Assembly (NCBI RefSeq): GCF_943193135.1
Contig: NZ_CALPCZ010000021.1
Span: 1 to 43,562, forward strand
Source: Odoribacter lunatus
GTDB lineage: Bacteria; Bacteroidota; Bacteroidia; Bacteroidales; Marinifilaceae
DNA length: 43,562 bases
Reading direction: 5' to 3'
Under the pieces are notes generated by a model that ran no database searches, was not told where the DNA came from, and saw only the letters and a list, made by a program, of their open reading frames with translations. Each line of letters starts with the position of its first letter. The stretch's first letter is position 1. This document shows, in pieces, positions 1-8,503 of the stretch. The position numbers were made by a program, and so were the translations under genes.

Positions 1-40
1 TGGTACTGCCGTCACTGGTGGGAGAGTAGGTAGACGCCGA
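1..40 (+). rRNA. rrf: 5S ribosomal RNA, 3' end (partial)
   Basis: The first 40 bases match the 3' portion of bacterial 5S rRNA: the GGTACTGCC and GGTGGGAGAGTAGGT blocks are the characteristic helix IV/V region, followed by the closing 3' strand. The 5' part lies outside the window, so an rRNA operon is entering from the left. A strong intrinsic terminator follows directly. Confidence 0.88.
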
Positions 41-46
41 ATTTTG

Positions 47-80
47 AAAAAGAGAGTCTTGGAAAAGACTCTCTTTTTTT
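47..80 (+). terminator. Intrinsic terminator of the rRNA operon
   Basis: Perfect 10-bp stem AGAGAGTCTT (51-60) / AAGACTCTCT (65-74) closed by a GGAA tetraloop and followed by a run of T. An A-run before the stem pairs with the T-run. It sits just after the 5S rRNA end. Confidence 0.92.
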
Positions 81-123
81 ATTGCATTATTTCCTATCAA
101 TTTTTTAACTATATTTATTGAAG

Positions 124-155
124 TGTTGCTACTTCAATATAATTTTTTATTTTTG
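124..155 (+). promoter_or_regulatory. Bacteroidetes-type promoter for marC
   Basis: TATTTTTG at 148-155 is a perfect TAnnTTTG -7 element. GTTG at 125-128 lies 19 bases upstream, where a TTTG -33 element is expected. Transcription would start near 162, giving a leader of about 70 bases before marC. The site lies just beyond the rRNA terminator, as expected for a new transcription unit. Confidence 0.5.
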
Positions 156-231
156 CCATTATAAAATTTAACAACATAATAAAATGTTGTTTGATTTCAA
201 ACATTCTTCATTTTAATAAGAAATACAAGTC

Positions 232-825
232 ATGGAAATTTATTTCAGTCTTAGAGAAGTGCTTAGTGCTTTTATCGTTTTGTTTGCCGTTATTGATATA
301 TTGGGCTCGATACCTATTATATTGGGATTAAAAGAGAAAAATAAAACAATTAATGCCGGACAGGCTGCTTTTTTTTCCTTTGCGATATTGGTTATTTTTT
401 TATTTGTAGGGCAGGCACTGTTGGCTTTTTTCAGTGTGGATATTTCCTCTTTTGCAGTAGCGGGTGCTTTGGTTATATTGGTGCTTGGGTGTGAGATGAT
501 TTTCGGTGTAGAGATATTTAAGAATGACGGTCCGACTGATTCTGCAACATTGGTGCCTTTGGTATTTCCCTTGATAGCGGGAGCTGCTTCATTTACTACA
601 CTGCTTTCCCTGCGTGCGGAATATAATGTTTTGAATATAATACTGGCGGTCGCATTAAATATGTTGTGTGTGTATTTCGTATTGAAAAAAGTGGATTATG
701 TACAGCGGATTTTTGGTAAAGGAGGAGTATATGTAATGCGTAAATTTTTCGGAATTATTCTGTTGGCGATAGCCGTCCGTCTTTTTACCTCCAATTTGAG
801 CGCACTTTTGGAATCTTTGAAATAA
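232..825 (+). CDS. marC: MarC/UPF0056 family integral membrane protein
   Basis: Small (197 aa) hydrophobic inner-membrane protein of the MarC family, whose transport substrate, if any, is not established. Six membrane segments can be picked out: roughly residues 10-30, 43-63, 70-90, 107-125, 133-150 and 170-188. The first segment carries the family's FAVIDILGSIP-type stretch, where a D and a proline-containing turn lie inside the membrane, and LVPLVFPLIAGAAS is the matching half-repeat motif. Length agrees with the family (about 190-220 aa). It begins a new transcription unit after the rRNA terminator, and msrBA follows 53 bases downstream in the same direction, so the two may be co-transcribed. 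Confidence 0.88.
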   Translation: MEIYFSLREVLSAFIVLFAVIDILGSIPIILGLKEKNKTINAGQAAFFSFAILVIFLFVGQALLAFFSVDISSFAVAGALVILVLGCEMIFGVEIFKNDGPTDSATLVPLVFPLIAGAASFTTLLSLRAEYNVLNIILAVALNMLCVYFVLKKVDYVQRIFGKGGVYVMRKFFGIILLAIAVRLFTSNLSALLESLK

Positions 826-850
826 ATGGATACAAGAAACTAAGCTTACT

Positions 851-872
851 CTTTTCCGTAAAATAGGAAAAG
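851..872 (+). promoter_or_regulatory. Short hairpin over the msrBA ribosome-binding region
   Basis: CTTTTCC (851-857) and GGAAAAG (866-872) form a 7-bp perfect stem with an 8-base loop. The 3' arm contains the only purine-rich, Shine-Dalgarno-like stretch before the ATG at 879, so folding could mask it. A weak rho-independent role is unlikely because no T-run follows. Confidence 0.3.
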
Positions 873-878
873 AAGTAA

Positions 879-1787
879 ATGATGAAAAATGTCTTAATTT
901 TAATCTGCTTGTTTATAAATTCGATAGCAATAGGACAAATGATGAAAAAAGAACTGACAGAGGAGGAAAAGAGGGTAATTGTATATAAAGGAACAGAGCG
1001 TCCGTTTACTGGGAAATATTACGATTTCAAAGAAAAAGGAACGTATCTGTGTAAACAGTGTGGAGCGCCTTTGTATTATTCGGAAGCCAAATTCGATTCC
1101 GGATGCGGATGGCCGAGTTTCGATGAAGAAATTTCCGGGGCGGTAAAACGAGTGCCGGATGTGGATGGAAGAAGGACTGAAATTATTTGTGCAAAATGTG
1201 GAGGACACTTGGGGCATGTTTTTATAGGTGAAGGATTTACGCCTAAAAATACGCGGCATTGTGTAAATTCAATATCAATGGATTTTCTTCCGGAGAATGG
1301 GAAAGATACTGAAACGGCTATTTTTGCCGGAGGGTGTTTTTGGGGAGTGGAGCATCTGATGCGTCAACAACCCGGTATATTATCGATAGAAGCGGGATAT
1401 ATCGGTGGTAATACCGAACATCCGACATATAAGGAGGTGTGTTCAAAAACAACCGGTCATGCGGAAGCTGTAAGAATTATGTTCGATCCGTCAAAGGTGA
1501 GTTATACTACATTGGCAAAATTATTTTTTGAGATTCATGATCCGACGCAGACAGACGGACAGGGACCGGATTTAGGAGACCAATACCGTTCGGAAATTTT
1601 TTATACGACAGACCGCCAAAAAGAAATAGCAGAAGAACTGATTCGGGAATTGAAAGGAAAAGGTTACAAGGTAGTAACCCGTGTTACGTCGGCGACAGAT
1701 TTTTGGAAAGCGGAAGATTATCATCAAGATTATTACAACAAAACAGGTAAAGAACCTTATTGTCACCGATATACTCCGAGATTTTAA
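879..1787 (+). CDS. msrBA: Exported bifunctional methionine sulfoxide reductase MsrB-MsrA
   Basis: 302-aa fusion that repairs oxidised methionine: MsrB reduces the R and MsrA the S sulfoxide epimer. Residues 1-20 are a signal peptide ending IAIGQ, so the enzyme probably acts in the periplasm. The MsrB domain (about 24-137) has the zinc-binding CKQC (Cys58, Cys61) and CAKC (Cys104, Cys107) pairs and the RHCVNS active site with Cys128. The MsrA domain (about 146-300) has the GGCFWG active site with Cys153, and a C-terminal Cys near the YCH tail can act as resolving thiol. Domain order is B then A, the reverse of the better-known MsrA-MsrB fusions. Two adjacent ATGs (879, 882) are equivalent starts. 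It is followed by a terminator shared with the convergent lipoprotein gene. Confidence 0.93.
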   Translation: MMKNVLILICLFINSIAIGQMMKKELTEEEKRVIVYKGTERPFTGKYYDFKEKGTYLCKQCGAPLYYSEAKFDSGCGWPSFDEEISGAVKRVPDVDGRRTEIICAKCGGHLGHVFIGEGFTPKNTRHCVNSISMDFLPENGKDTETAIFAGGCFWGVEHLMRQQPGILSIEAGYIGGNTEHPTYKEVCSKTTGHAEAVRIMFDPSKVSYTTLAKLFFEIHDPTQTDGQGPDLGDQYRSEIFYTTDRQKEIAEELIRELKGKGYKVVTRVTSATDFWKAEDYHQDYYNKTGKEPYCHRYTPRF

Positions 1788-1820
1788 TAAAAATACCGGG
1801 AAATGCTCCCGGTATTTTTT
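1787..1820. terminator. Bidirectional terminator between convergent genes
   Basis: 10-bp perfect stem AATACCGGGA (1792-1801) / TCCCGGTATT (1807-1816) with a 5-base loop, a T-run after it and an A-run before it. It can therefore end msrBA on the plus strand and the lipoprotein operon on the minus strand. Confidence 0.9.
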
Positions 1821-1827
1821 ATGGGGC

Positions 1828-3396
1828 TTATTCGAACTCTAGTTTTAATTCGTCAAGCTGCAGGACACTGCCGTCTCCTCCCGTAAAATAGTCTCCGTAT
1901 TTGCTGGCAGAGAAAACGATCACGATATACGTGGGTTTTCTGTTCGTGGCTCGATACTCCAGTTCAAGATTAAACTCTTGCCATGATGTAATATTTTCGG
2001 CTGTATAATATTCCGCATAAGCGATAACAGAGGGATCCTTGGGATTGAATAGATTACGGACGCTGGGTTTGGTGCGTATCTCGACGGGCTCTTTCGAATC
2101 GATCAGGGCGATATACATAGCGCACGTATCCGGTTGCCCTTTCAGGGCGGAAAGATCCGGATTACTGGAAGAAGTGTGACTGATGGGAGCGGATTTGTAT
2201 TTATACATGCCCTTCAGGCGGAGTGGACGGGATGTGTAGGGGCGTCCGAAGTTGAGAATACCGTTCGTACCATCGGTCTTTACGTATTCTCCGGCAAACA
2301 TATTACCGGCAGCCAACTTGCCCAATGAACCTATGCCTACGAACTTGGTCGATAGATAAGCTGATTGTCCCGAGGCTCCGGGCGCCACATCGGAACTGGG
2401 CGTCGTATTGCTCTCGCCCATGGTGGTGGCGCCTTTATTGCCAGTATCCCAAAAAGAAGAGGCTCCTTGTTCCCAGGGATACCAGAGTTTATTATTTTTC
2501 TCGTCAGTACACCAATTGTCAAAACTCGCGTTTTCCAGTGGGGTCGTAGGCTCTGTTGTAAATTGCAGTTCACTTCCGTAATTGTTGCCGGAATAGGCCC
2601 TGCATACATAGGATTTTTCGGGTTCCAGTCCGGTAACCTTGGCGGAAAAATTTCCGCCTTCGTGCGAGACGAGGGACGGATCCACTTTAATCCAGTTGGT
2701 CTCCGAGTTTTTTTTGTACTCGAATCCGTTATCGGCACCAGCTTGTCCCAATCCCTTGAAAAAGGCAATGGTGGCAAATGCGTCGGCAGATTCAGTCGTT
2801 ACCACTTCCTGAGTCTGCATAACAATAACTTTCCAGGTCTCAGTGATATTTCGATATGTAACGGTAAATATCTGAGGTATCGTGAAATCTTTTACCGTAG
2901 ATGGGGTGGGAGATATTTTGCTATTGGAGGGACCTAACTGAATTTCTTCGATAGTAATATTCCGTATAGATACGTTTTCCGGCACGAAGGCAAGTACACT
3001 TCGTCCGCTGGTATCGATTCTGCTTTGTCCGATTTGGTCTTTTACAACGAACTTCCGTTCGATAATCTGTTCCGCTTTCACCTGCCAGGTGTAATCCTGA
3101 TAGGTAGATAACACGAATGTAAGCGGGGAAGTCAAATTCAGATACTCACCGGGGGCGGGAGTAATGCTTGTACTATCTGTCAGTTGATATGAGATAAGTT
3201 TTACGTGCGTAAGGTCGACGGTGTCCAGTAGATGTATGGTCAGTGTCAGATTTTCCGCATTGATTTCCGGATTCTCTTTCTGACCTTCGACAGTAAAAGA
3301 CTTGAATCCTCCGAAAATAGTCGGATAGGGAATGTCGTTTTTAATGCAGGAAACCCCTAAAAAACAGACTGAAAAATAAACAAGTAAACGTTTCAT
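1828..3396 (-). CDS. PCMD-domain surface lipoprotein
   Basis: 522-aa predicted lipoprotein, last gene of the six-gene minus-strand operon. The signal peptide ends in lipobox GVSC with the lipidated Cys at residue 17. Residues about 20-205 look like beta-sandwich repeats of unknown family. A fibronectin-III-like stretch (about 215-280) ends in FTTEPTTPLENASFDNW, and the rest (285-522) is a PCMD-type domain (putative carbohydrate metabolism domain, a beta jelly roll known from Bacteroidetes lipoproteins). Landmarks are the SSFWDTGNKGA and FGRPYTSRPLRLKG blocks and a SASKYGDYFTGG block near the end. The same fn3-PCMD tail recurs in the 725-aa neighbour, including DTGNK, YTSRP and SKYGDYYTGG. Unlike its partners it lacks a recognisable DUF4493 region. 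The biochemical role is unknown; a sugar- or surface-binding adhesin part is inference. Confidence 0.75.
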   Translation of the reverse strand: MKRLLVYFSVCFLGVSCIKNDIPYPTIFGGFKSFTVEGQKENPEINAENLTLTIHLLDTVDLTHVKLISYQLTDSTSITPAPGEYLNLTSPLTFVLSTYQDYTWQVKAEQIIERKFVVKDQIGQSRIDTSGRSVLAFVPENVSIRNITIEEIQLGPSNSKISPTPSTVKDFTIPQIFTVTYRNITETWKVIVMQTQEVVTTESADAFATIAFFKGLGQAGADNGFEYKKNSETNWIKVDPSLVSHEGGNFSAKVTGLEPEKSYVCRAYSGNNYGSELQFTTEPTTPLENASFDNWCTDEKNNKLWYPWEQGASSFWDTGNKGATTMGESNTTPSSDVAPGASGQSAYLSTKFVGIGSLGKLAAGNMFAGEYVKTDGTNGILNFGRPYTSRPLRLKGMYKYKSAPISHTSSSNPDLSALKGQPDTCAMYIALIDSKEPVEIRTKPSVRNLFNPKDPSVIAYAEYYTAENITSWQEFNLELEYRATNRKPTYIVIVFSASKYGDYFTGGDGSVLQLDELKLEFE

Positions 3397-3417
3397 CCGC
3401 TTTTAAATTATAATAAT

Positions 3418-4293
3418 TTATATACAAACAGCCAAGCCCAGATTTAAACTGAGAATATTCAGCCGGAAATTAGCCAAACCTGTTGTACGGGAGCCTTTGC
3501 TCTCGTCATTGATAATTTGGGAAATCTTACGGTAGCGCAACCCTCCCACCTCAAACGAAAACTCAAACATGACCGAATTGGTGACAAATCCGCATATTCC
3601 GGGACGGATACCCAACTGTATTTCGTGCGTTGTTTGTGTGGTATAATTGGGAAATTCCGAATCGTCGGTCGACAGGTGCCCTTTGCCATATCCGTAAGTG
3701 AGATGGGTTTCATTGAAAAGACCGATACGGGGGTGCAAGCCCACGTAATGTCGGATAAATGCTGCACATTGATACATCTCGTCTTTGATCTCGGCATTAT
3801 CTAACGTAAAACTCATATCATCTTCTATGGAAATGCTCAATTCCTTTATATCGAATCGGGTATTTCTGTAAGTAAAACGTCCGCCGACAGCCAGATTATC
3901 CTGAAAATACCAGCAGAAAAACGGGCTGACCCGAAATGAATAGGCTTGCCCTTCCCAGTCCTCGATAATCAGAAAATCATAAGCATCGTTACTTTCTTCG
4001 TAATAAGAGAAAGAGATGCCCGTTTGCCATGTTTTCCCGGGAATAAAAAGAGAATTGACTATACCGCGTTCCATGCGTTTTTTGGGCATGTCGATAGGCA
4101 TCTTGATACCTAAAACTTTCAATCTCTTCTTTACTTCTTTCTTGGAAGGAATGTGATTGGTATCTTTTCTCCAGTAATCGGAATTGTGTATGGTATCGGA
4201 AACAGTGGGGGAAAAGACGTAAGAAGCTGCTTGTACGGAAAAGCAGCCTGCCGTGAAAAATAAAATCAATAATTGTCGTATCCCGTGTTTCAC
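3418..4293 (-). CDS. Predicted outer-membrane beta-barrel protein (paralogue B)
   Basis: 291 aa with an N-terminal signal peptide (residues 1-22, ending VQAAS). About 70 soluble residues are followed by alternating amphipathic strands typical of a small outer-membrane barrel: ISFSYYEESND, YSFRVSPFFCWYFQDNLAVGG, RIGLFNETHLTYGYG, and a hydrophobic last strand. It aligns along its full barrel with the upstream 247-aa protein (shared blocks: RGI..FIP, NLA.GG.F.Y, D.SFSL, GLFNE, SR.T..ANF..N.L.L.LGL), so the pair arose by tandem duplication. The extra N-terminal region of about 40 residues, rich in K and R, is specific to this copy. Ten bases separate it from that gene. It may anchor or export the neighbouring lipoproteins, but this is inference. 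Confidence 0.72.
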   Translation of the reverse strand: MKHGIRQLLILFFTAGCFSVQAASYVFSPTVSDTIHNSDYWRKDTNHIPSKKEVKKRLKVLGIKMPIDMPKKRMERGIVNSLFIPGKTWQTGISFSYYEESNDAYDFLIIEDWEGQAYSFRVSPFFCWYFQDNLAVGGRFTYRNTRFDIKELSISIEDDMSFTLDNAEIKDEMYQCAAFIRHYVGLHPRIGLFNETHLTYGYGKGHLSTDDSEFPNYTTQTTHEIQLGIRPGICGFVTNSVMFEFSFEVGGLRYRKISQIINDESKGSRTTGLANFRLNILSLNLGLAVCI

Positions 4294-4303
4294 CCTGTTC
4301 CGA

Positions 4304-5047
4304 TTATAGATAAAAAGAGAGTCCCAGACTCAAAGCCAAAAGATTGATTTTGAAATTGGCGGAACTGGTCTTTCTGGAGCCCACCACCACCTGATCTGTA
4401 GTTTGATTAATGGATTTAACATTAAAACCGAGCACGCCCACAGTCACTTCAACGGCGGTATAATCATTGACAAAAGCAATCATGCCGGGAGCCATCCCTA
4501 GCCCGAAATCAAAAGAAGACTCATAAGTTCCCGTAAGCGATTCTCCGCTTCCTGAAATAAGTTTGCTTTGCGTCCCACCGAACTTTAATTGAACCTCATT
4601 AAAAAGCCCGAAACGCTTGCTTTCTCCTAAATTCAGATAAGCCCGGAATAACCCGGTGGCGTAATAGCCGTGTTTCAGCGTATAAATATCGCTTAGGCTG
4701 AAACTCAGATCATCATCGATACTGATATCCAGATTATTGATTTTTAAAAGGGAGCGGGTATATTCGAACTTGCCGCCGCTGGCTAAATTATCCTTGAAAC
4801 AATAAAGCAGAAACGGACTGACACTGAAATTATAACCTTCTCCGTTCCAGCCTTCGATTACAATGAATTTATAATTGTCGTTCGTATGTTGTGAATAAGA
4901 AATATTACATCCCGTAATCCATTGCCCTTTGGGAATAAAGGTAATTTGAGTAATTCCTCGGTCGAATCGCTGGGCAGACAGGCTAATCGGCAGGGAAAAT
5001 ATAAATAATAAAATAAGATAGTATAAACGATGCATATTTCTATTCAA
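4304..5047 (-). CDS. Predicted outer-membrane beta-barrel protein (paralogue A)
   Basis: 247 aa, signal peptide at residues 1-25 (ending LSAQ), then an all-beta barrel-like sequence that ends in a hydrophobic/aromatic strand (LGLSFYL), as outer-membrane barrels do. Strand candidates run through the whole mature chain (for example GYNFSVSPFLLYCF, LASGGKFEYTRSLL, FGLFNEVQLKFGG). It is the shorter sister of the following 291-aa gene product and lacks that protein's N-terminal extension. Its start overlaps the end of the 725-aa lipoprotein gene by 8 bases, indicating translational coupling. No enzymatic motif is visible. Most likely it is an outer-membrane partner of the operon's lipoproteins. 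Confidence 0.72.
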   Translation of the reverse strand: MNRNMHRLYYLILLFIFSLPISLSAQRFDRGITQITFIPKGQWITGCNISYSQHTNDNYKFIVIEGWNGEGYNFSVSPFLLYCFKDNLASGGKFEYTRSLLKINNLDISIDDDLSFSLSDIYTLKHGYYATGLFRAYLNLGESKRFGLFNEVQLKFGGTQSKLISGSGESLTGTYESSFDFGLGMAPGMIAFVNDYTAVEVTVGVLGFNVKSINQTTDQVVVGSRKTSSANFKINLLALSLGLSFYL

Positions 5048-7217
5048 AAACTAATTCAAATTCATCAATGTACAGCTCGCTGCCGATACCTCCGGTGTAA
5101 TAATCGCCGTATTTACTGGAAGTAGCTGCCACAATGATGTAAGACGGTCTGACATTTTTCTTGTAATATTCCAAAGTAATCTCAAAAGCCTTGTAATCGT
5201 TCATCTTGACACTTGGAGTAACATCATTGCCTTGGTCGTCGAATTCCTCATTGCTCAACTCGGCGAAGGCAATGGTATGGGGATCCTCGCCGCGTTTGAT
5301 TTTATCCATATCAAACAGCGTAGACTGATTCGTGGTGTTAAGATAATGTGCCTCGTCTGCCAGAATAATGTAAATATGGAAACGGTCCTCCTTGCCTGAT
5401 AAACCGCCTTTTTTGTCCCAGTCGATGGTTTTGGAATTATACTTATAATATCCTTTCAGCTTTTGAGGACGGGATGTATAGGGTTGTCCGAACGTCATGG
5501 AAGCACCGCTGGTCCCTTCGATTTTACCGAATGTTCCGGAAAAAATATTCCCCGCGGCAAAAACATCGGCGACACCGAACGCTTTTGTATATTGAGATTT
5601 CAGCCAGGCGGATTTTCCGTTGGTAACGCCTGAAGGCAAAACGTCGGAAGACTGCGTAAGAACCAGTTTGGCGACTTCGGCAGCCTTGTTGCCCGTATCC
5701 CAGAACTTGTCTTTCTCCTCGCTTCCGGGAGCCCAGGGATACGTGCCGTCCCATTCGTCGAAACTGCTGTTGGGCAGGGGATCGGCCATGTCCGTCGTGA
5801 ACATTTGAATATTGGCGGGAACGTCCGCTCCGTCTTTGGAAGACAACGTTTGATATTCATAAACGGTTTCAGGCTCCAGCTTATCGATGGACGCGTAAAA
5901 TTGTTTCTTGTTGCTGATAATTTCAGACGCAGGAACGGTAATCCAATCCGCATCGGAACCGCCTTTTATACGGTAGCGGATTTGAAGGCCCTCGGGCTGG
6001 TCATTCGTCATCCATTGCCCGCCAATTCGGGCATGGCGTGCCCATACATCGCCCGATGTGTTGCCGGGGACACCCAAAGTCAGAACGTCCGCATCCACAA
6101 TCGAAAGCTGGAATGTGGCTGCATTGTTTTTGCCTTTCGAGTCATATACCCGGAAGGTGAATTCGTAACTGCCGGTTTCCAGACGGTCCAGCATAGGCGT
6201 GAAATCCATACTTACCGTACTGTCGGTTTCTCTTTCCCAAACCAATCCGGCGCTTTGCATCGTCTCGAATGCGGATGATTGAATCTTGTATAGATTAAAA
6301 TTATAGGGGACATTGTTCGTGTATAAATGCTCGCAATTGTGTTCAAACAAAATCGAATCGATGGAAGGGGTCCCTTTGATATTGATTTTGTAAGCGGCAT
6401 TTTCATACTTTTTATATTGCAGCGCCACAGGGACGGTTATGTCGAAATTTTCTCCGGTGATTTCGGGCAGCGTGCGCAAAACAATCATGACGACCGTATC
6501 CGTGCGGACAACATCATCATTGGCGATAATATTCACTTTTACGCCCCCTTCTTCTGAATTCTGTTGATTATCAATATCGAAATTCAGGGAATAATGCTGC
6601 CGTTTTTTAGCTTGAAACTCTCCGTTTTTCTTGAAAGACTGTCCGGCAGTATTTATGGCCGTTAATTCCCACGAAAGTCGCATACTGTCATTGGCGATTT
6701 TAAAATAACCGCTTTCTTGATTGTCTTCTGTAAAAGTAATACATCCTTTGGGAACACTTACAGAAGTTTTGTAAGAAGAAAAATATTGCTTGATCCGTTC
6801 CGAATAATTGACAGAGACCTTCGCATTGGCCAACGTGCATTTAACCTCTGCCTGGGAGGCCTCGTTGGACTTTACGGAAAATTTCTCGCTTCCCGTGAAA
6901 TAAGGACTGGAAAAAGCTGCATCAGGATTATTACCCGAAGTTACCTCCGCTGTATAGATTCCGGCTGCCAGTGCGATTTCTTCCGGCATATCCTCCTGCG
7001 TAGCATATCTTTTTATCGTCCGTCCGTCCTCGTTCTTAATGACCACGGCATAATCTCTTTCCGTACTTCTTACCGCTATGGCGGGAGTTGTCTGGGTATT
7101 GAAGCTTACCTTCAAATCCAGCAATCCGTCACCATCCTGTTCAATCTTGTCATCCTGGCAGGAGAAAAAAGAACAGGAAGATAAAAATAGCAGCAATCCA
7201 ATATTAATTTTCGACAT
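5040..7217 (-). CDS. DUF4493-PCMD surface lipoprotein
   Basis: 725-aa lipoprotein. The signal peptide ends with Cys20 in a SFFSC lipobox, followed by an acidic stretch (QDDKIEQDGDG) of the sort linked to surface export in Bacteroidetes. Residues about 30-215 are a DUF4493-type domain: a basal strand with LDLKVSFN, then PEEIALAAGIYTAEV, then a cell of V.C..ANAKVSVNYSE and a SGYFKI segment. Two beta-sandwich modules follow (about 225-375), then an fn3-like module (385-475) and a PCMD-type jelly roll (about 480-725) with DTGNKAA, QPYTSRPQKLKG and SKYGDYYTGG. It is the third gene of the operon, ten bases after the 413-aa gene and overlapping the next. The tail is clearly paralogous to that of the 522-aa gene product. 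Function unknown; a role as a large surface subunit is inference. Confidence 0.78.
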   Translation of the reverse strand: MSKINIGLLLFLSSCSFFSCQDDKIEQDGDGLLDLKVSFNTQTTPAIAVRSTERDYAVVIKNEDGRTIKRYATQEDMPEEIALAAGIYTAEVTSGNNPDAAFSSPYFTGSEKFSVKSNEASQAEVKCTLANAKVSVNYSERIKQYFSSYKTSVSVPKGCITFTEDNQESGYFKIANDSMRLSWELTAINTAGQSFKKNGEFQAKKRQHYSLNFDIDNQQNSEEGGVKVNIIANDDVVRTDTVVMIVLRTLPEITGENFDITVPVALQYKKYENAAYKINIKGTPSIDSILFEHNCEHLYTNNVPYNFNLYKIQSSAFETMQSAGLVWERETDSTVSMDFTPMLDRLETGSYEFTFRVYDSKGKNNAATFQLSIVDADVLTLGVPGNTSGDVWARHARIGGQWMTNDQPEGLQIRYRIKGGSDADWITVPASEIISNKKQFYASIDKLEPETVYEYQTLSSKDGADVPANIQMFTTDMADPLPNSSFDEWDGTYPWAPGSEEKDKFWDTGNKAAEVAKLVLTQSSDVLPSGVTNGKSAWLKSQYTKAFGVADVFAAGNIFSGTFGKIEGTSGASMTFGQPYTSRPQKLKGYYKYNSKTIDWDKKGGLSGKEDRFHIYIILADEAHYLNTTNQSTLFDMDKIKRGEDPHTIAFAELSNEEFDDQGNDVTPSVKMNDYKAFEITLEYYKKNVRPSYIIVAATSSKYGDYYTGGIGSELYIDEFELVFE

Positions 7218-7227
7218 AAGGCAATTT

Positions 7228-8469
7228 TTAATCGTGATTAACGAGGGTCAGCGTCTTGGTTAAAGACGAATTCTCGTAATCATCCACTGTTATGATAAAT
7301 TTATGGGTACCGGCTTGTAGCAGCAACGCGGTAAACTTGCTGATATCGAACACAAGAGAGGTCTTCCCTCTGACATCGCCGTCGATCAACCCCAGACCTT
7401 CCGCACCAAAAGCCGCTTTCAACGCAGGGGTAAGGTCACCTAAATTGAACTTCTTGGGAATGCCTAAAGCGCCCAGCTCCTCTTCCGTTAGGAATTCCGA
7501 TTCTATTTCTACCCATAAATTGTAAATCTGGTGTGCTGCATTGATATCGACAACGACATCTTTGGTTTCTCCGACTGCAAACTCAATAGCCTTGTCTATA
7601 TCGAAACCTCGTCCCACAATACTGATAGCTTCGGAAGGAGAACCGGGAGTCGGATCTACCGGAATTGTATCGGGATCTTCAACGGGGTCGTCATCGGGAG
7701 GAACGATGATATCTTTATTAATGACATCGACATCCGTATTTACATGAATGGTTAATTGCATGGAACTGTATGTGACATCAAATTCAAGATTCTGATGCTG
7801 ACCGGGTTTAATGGAATCAAGATCCACCCGCGCGCGGATAATCTCTCCGTCATACCGTTCTCCGTTCAGCACTGCGATTAATTTTTCCGGTTTGAAATAT
7901 CCAGCAAGAGCGGCGGTTTTATCGAAATCGAGGTGGGCATTTTCATTGCTGCTTAATGCTATGATGGCGTGATAAGAGGTCAGTTCTTTCTGCAGTTTCT
8001 CCGTATAGGAAACCGTCACTTTCACATTTTCTTGAGTGCAGTTGATGTCCGCCAGCTGGGTGACGGAGGCTTTCTTTATGGTAAAGATTTCCGAAGTTCC
8101 TTGGTAATAAGGCGTTTCCCAAGCCGCTGCCGGCATTTCTCTCAAAGAAGAGGCGACGATATAATATTCTCCCGTATACAGGGCGATGATTTCGGGCATA
8201 TTGCCGTATTCATAGACGGCATCCGCCTTGTTCACATCTTGGGCGACGGTGCCGGTCTTGTTATCGTAAACCGTAACGATAAAATCTTTCGTATCGATGG
8301 CTGCTCTTGAAGCGGGCGTCGTATTTTGCGTAAGCAGTACATTGAGACCCATATTCAACCGCAGGGAACCGCTTTCCGTCCGTGGGTCCGACTCGATATG
8401 CTCTTTCTTGCAGGCAAGAACGGAAAAGAGAGCGATCAAAAAGATAAAAACACGTGCAAATCTTTTCAT
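7228..8469 (-). CDS. DUF4493-type surface lipoprotein
   Basis: 413-aa lipoprotein, signal peptide 1-20 with lipobox SVLAC. Residues about 30-235 form a DUF4493-type domain (SLRLNMGLNVLL, MPEIIALYTGEYYIVAS, NCTQENVKVTVSYTEKLQ and AGYFKPEK landmarks). A linker rich in D, P and V (about residues 255-285) leads to a C-terminal beta domain of about 130 residues, which has no PCMD signature. It is the only DUF4493 member of this operon without a PCMD tail, so it could be a shorter, internal or capping component. Spacing is 34 bases after the 869-aa gene and 10 bases before the 725-aa gene. Confidence 0.75.
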   Translation of the reverse strand: MKRFARVFIFLIALFSVLACKKEHIESDPRTESGSLRLNMGLNVLLTQNTTPASRAAIDTKDFIVTVYDNKTGTVAQDVNKADAVYEYGNMPEIIALYTGEYYIVASSLREMPAAAWETPYYQGTSEIFTIKKASVTQLADINCTQENVKVTVSYTEKLQKELTSYHAIIALSSNENAHLDFDKTAALAGYFKPEKLIAVLNGERYDGEIIRARVDLDSIKPGQHQNLEFDVTYSSMQLTIHVNTDVDVINKDIIVPPDDDPVEDPDTIPVDPTPGSPSEAISIVGRGFDIDKAIEFAVGETKDVVVDINAAHQIYNLWVEIESEFLTEEELGALGIPKKFNLGDLTPALKAAFGAEGLGLIDGDVRGKTSLVFDISKFTALLLQAGTHKFIITVDDYENSSLTKTLTLVNHD

Positions 8470-8503
8470 GGTATATTATTTTCAATGATTATACAACATA
8501 GTA

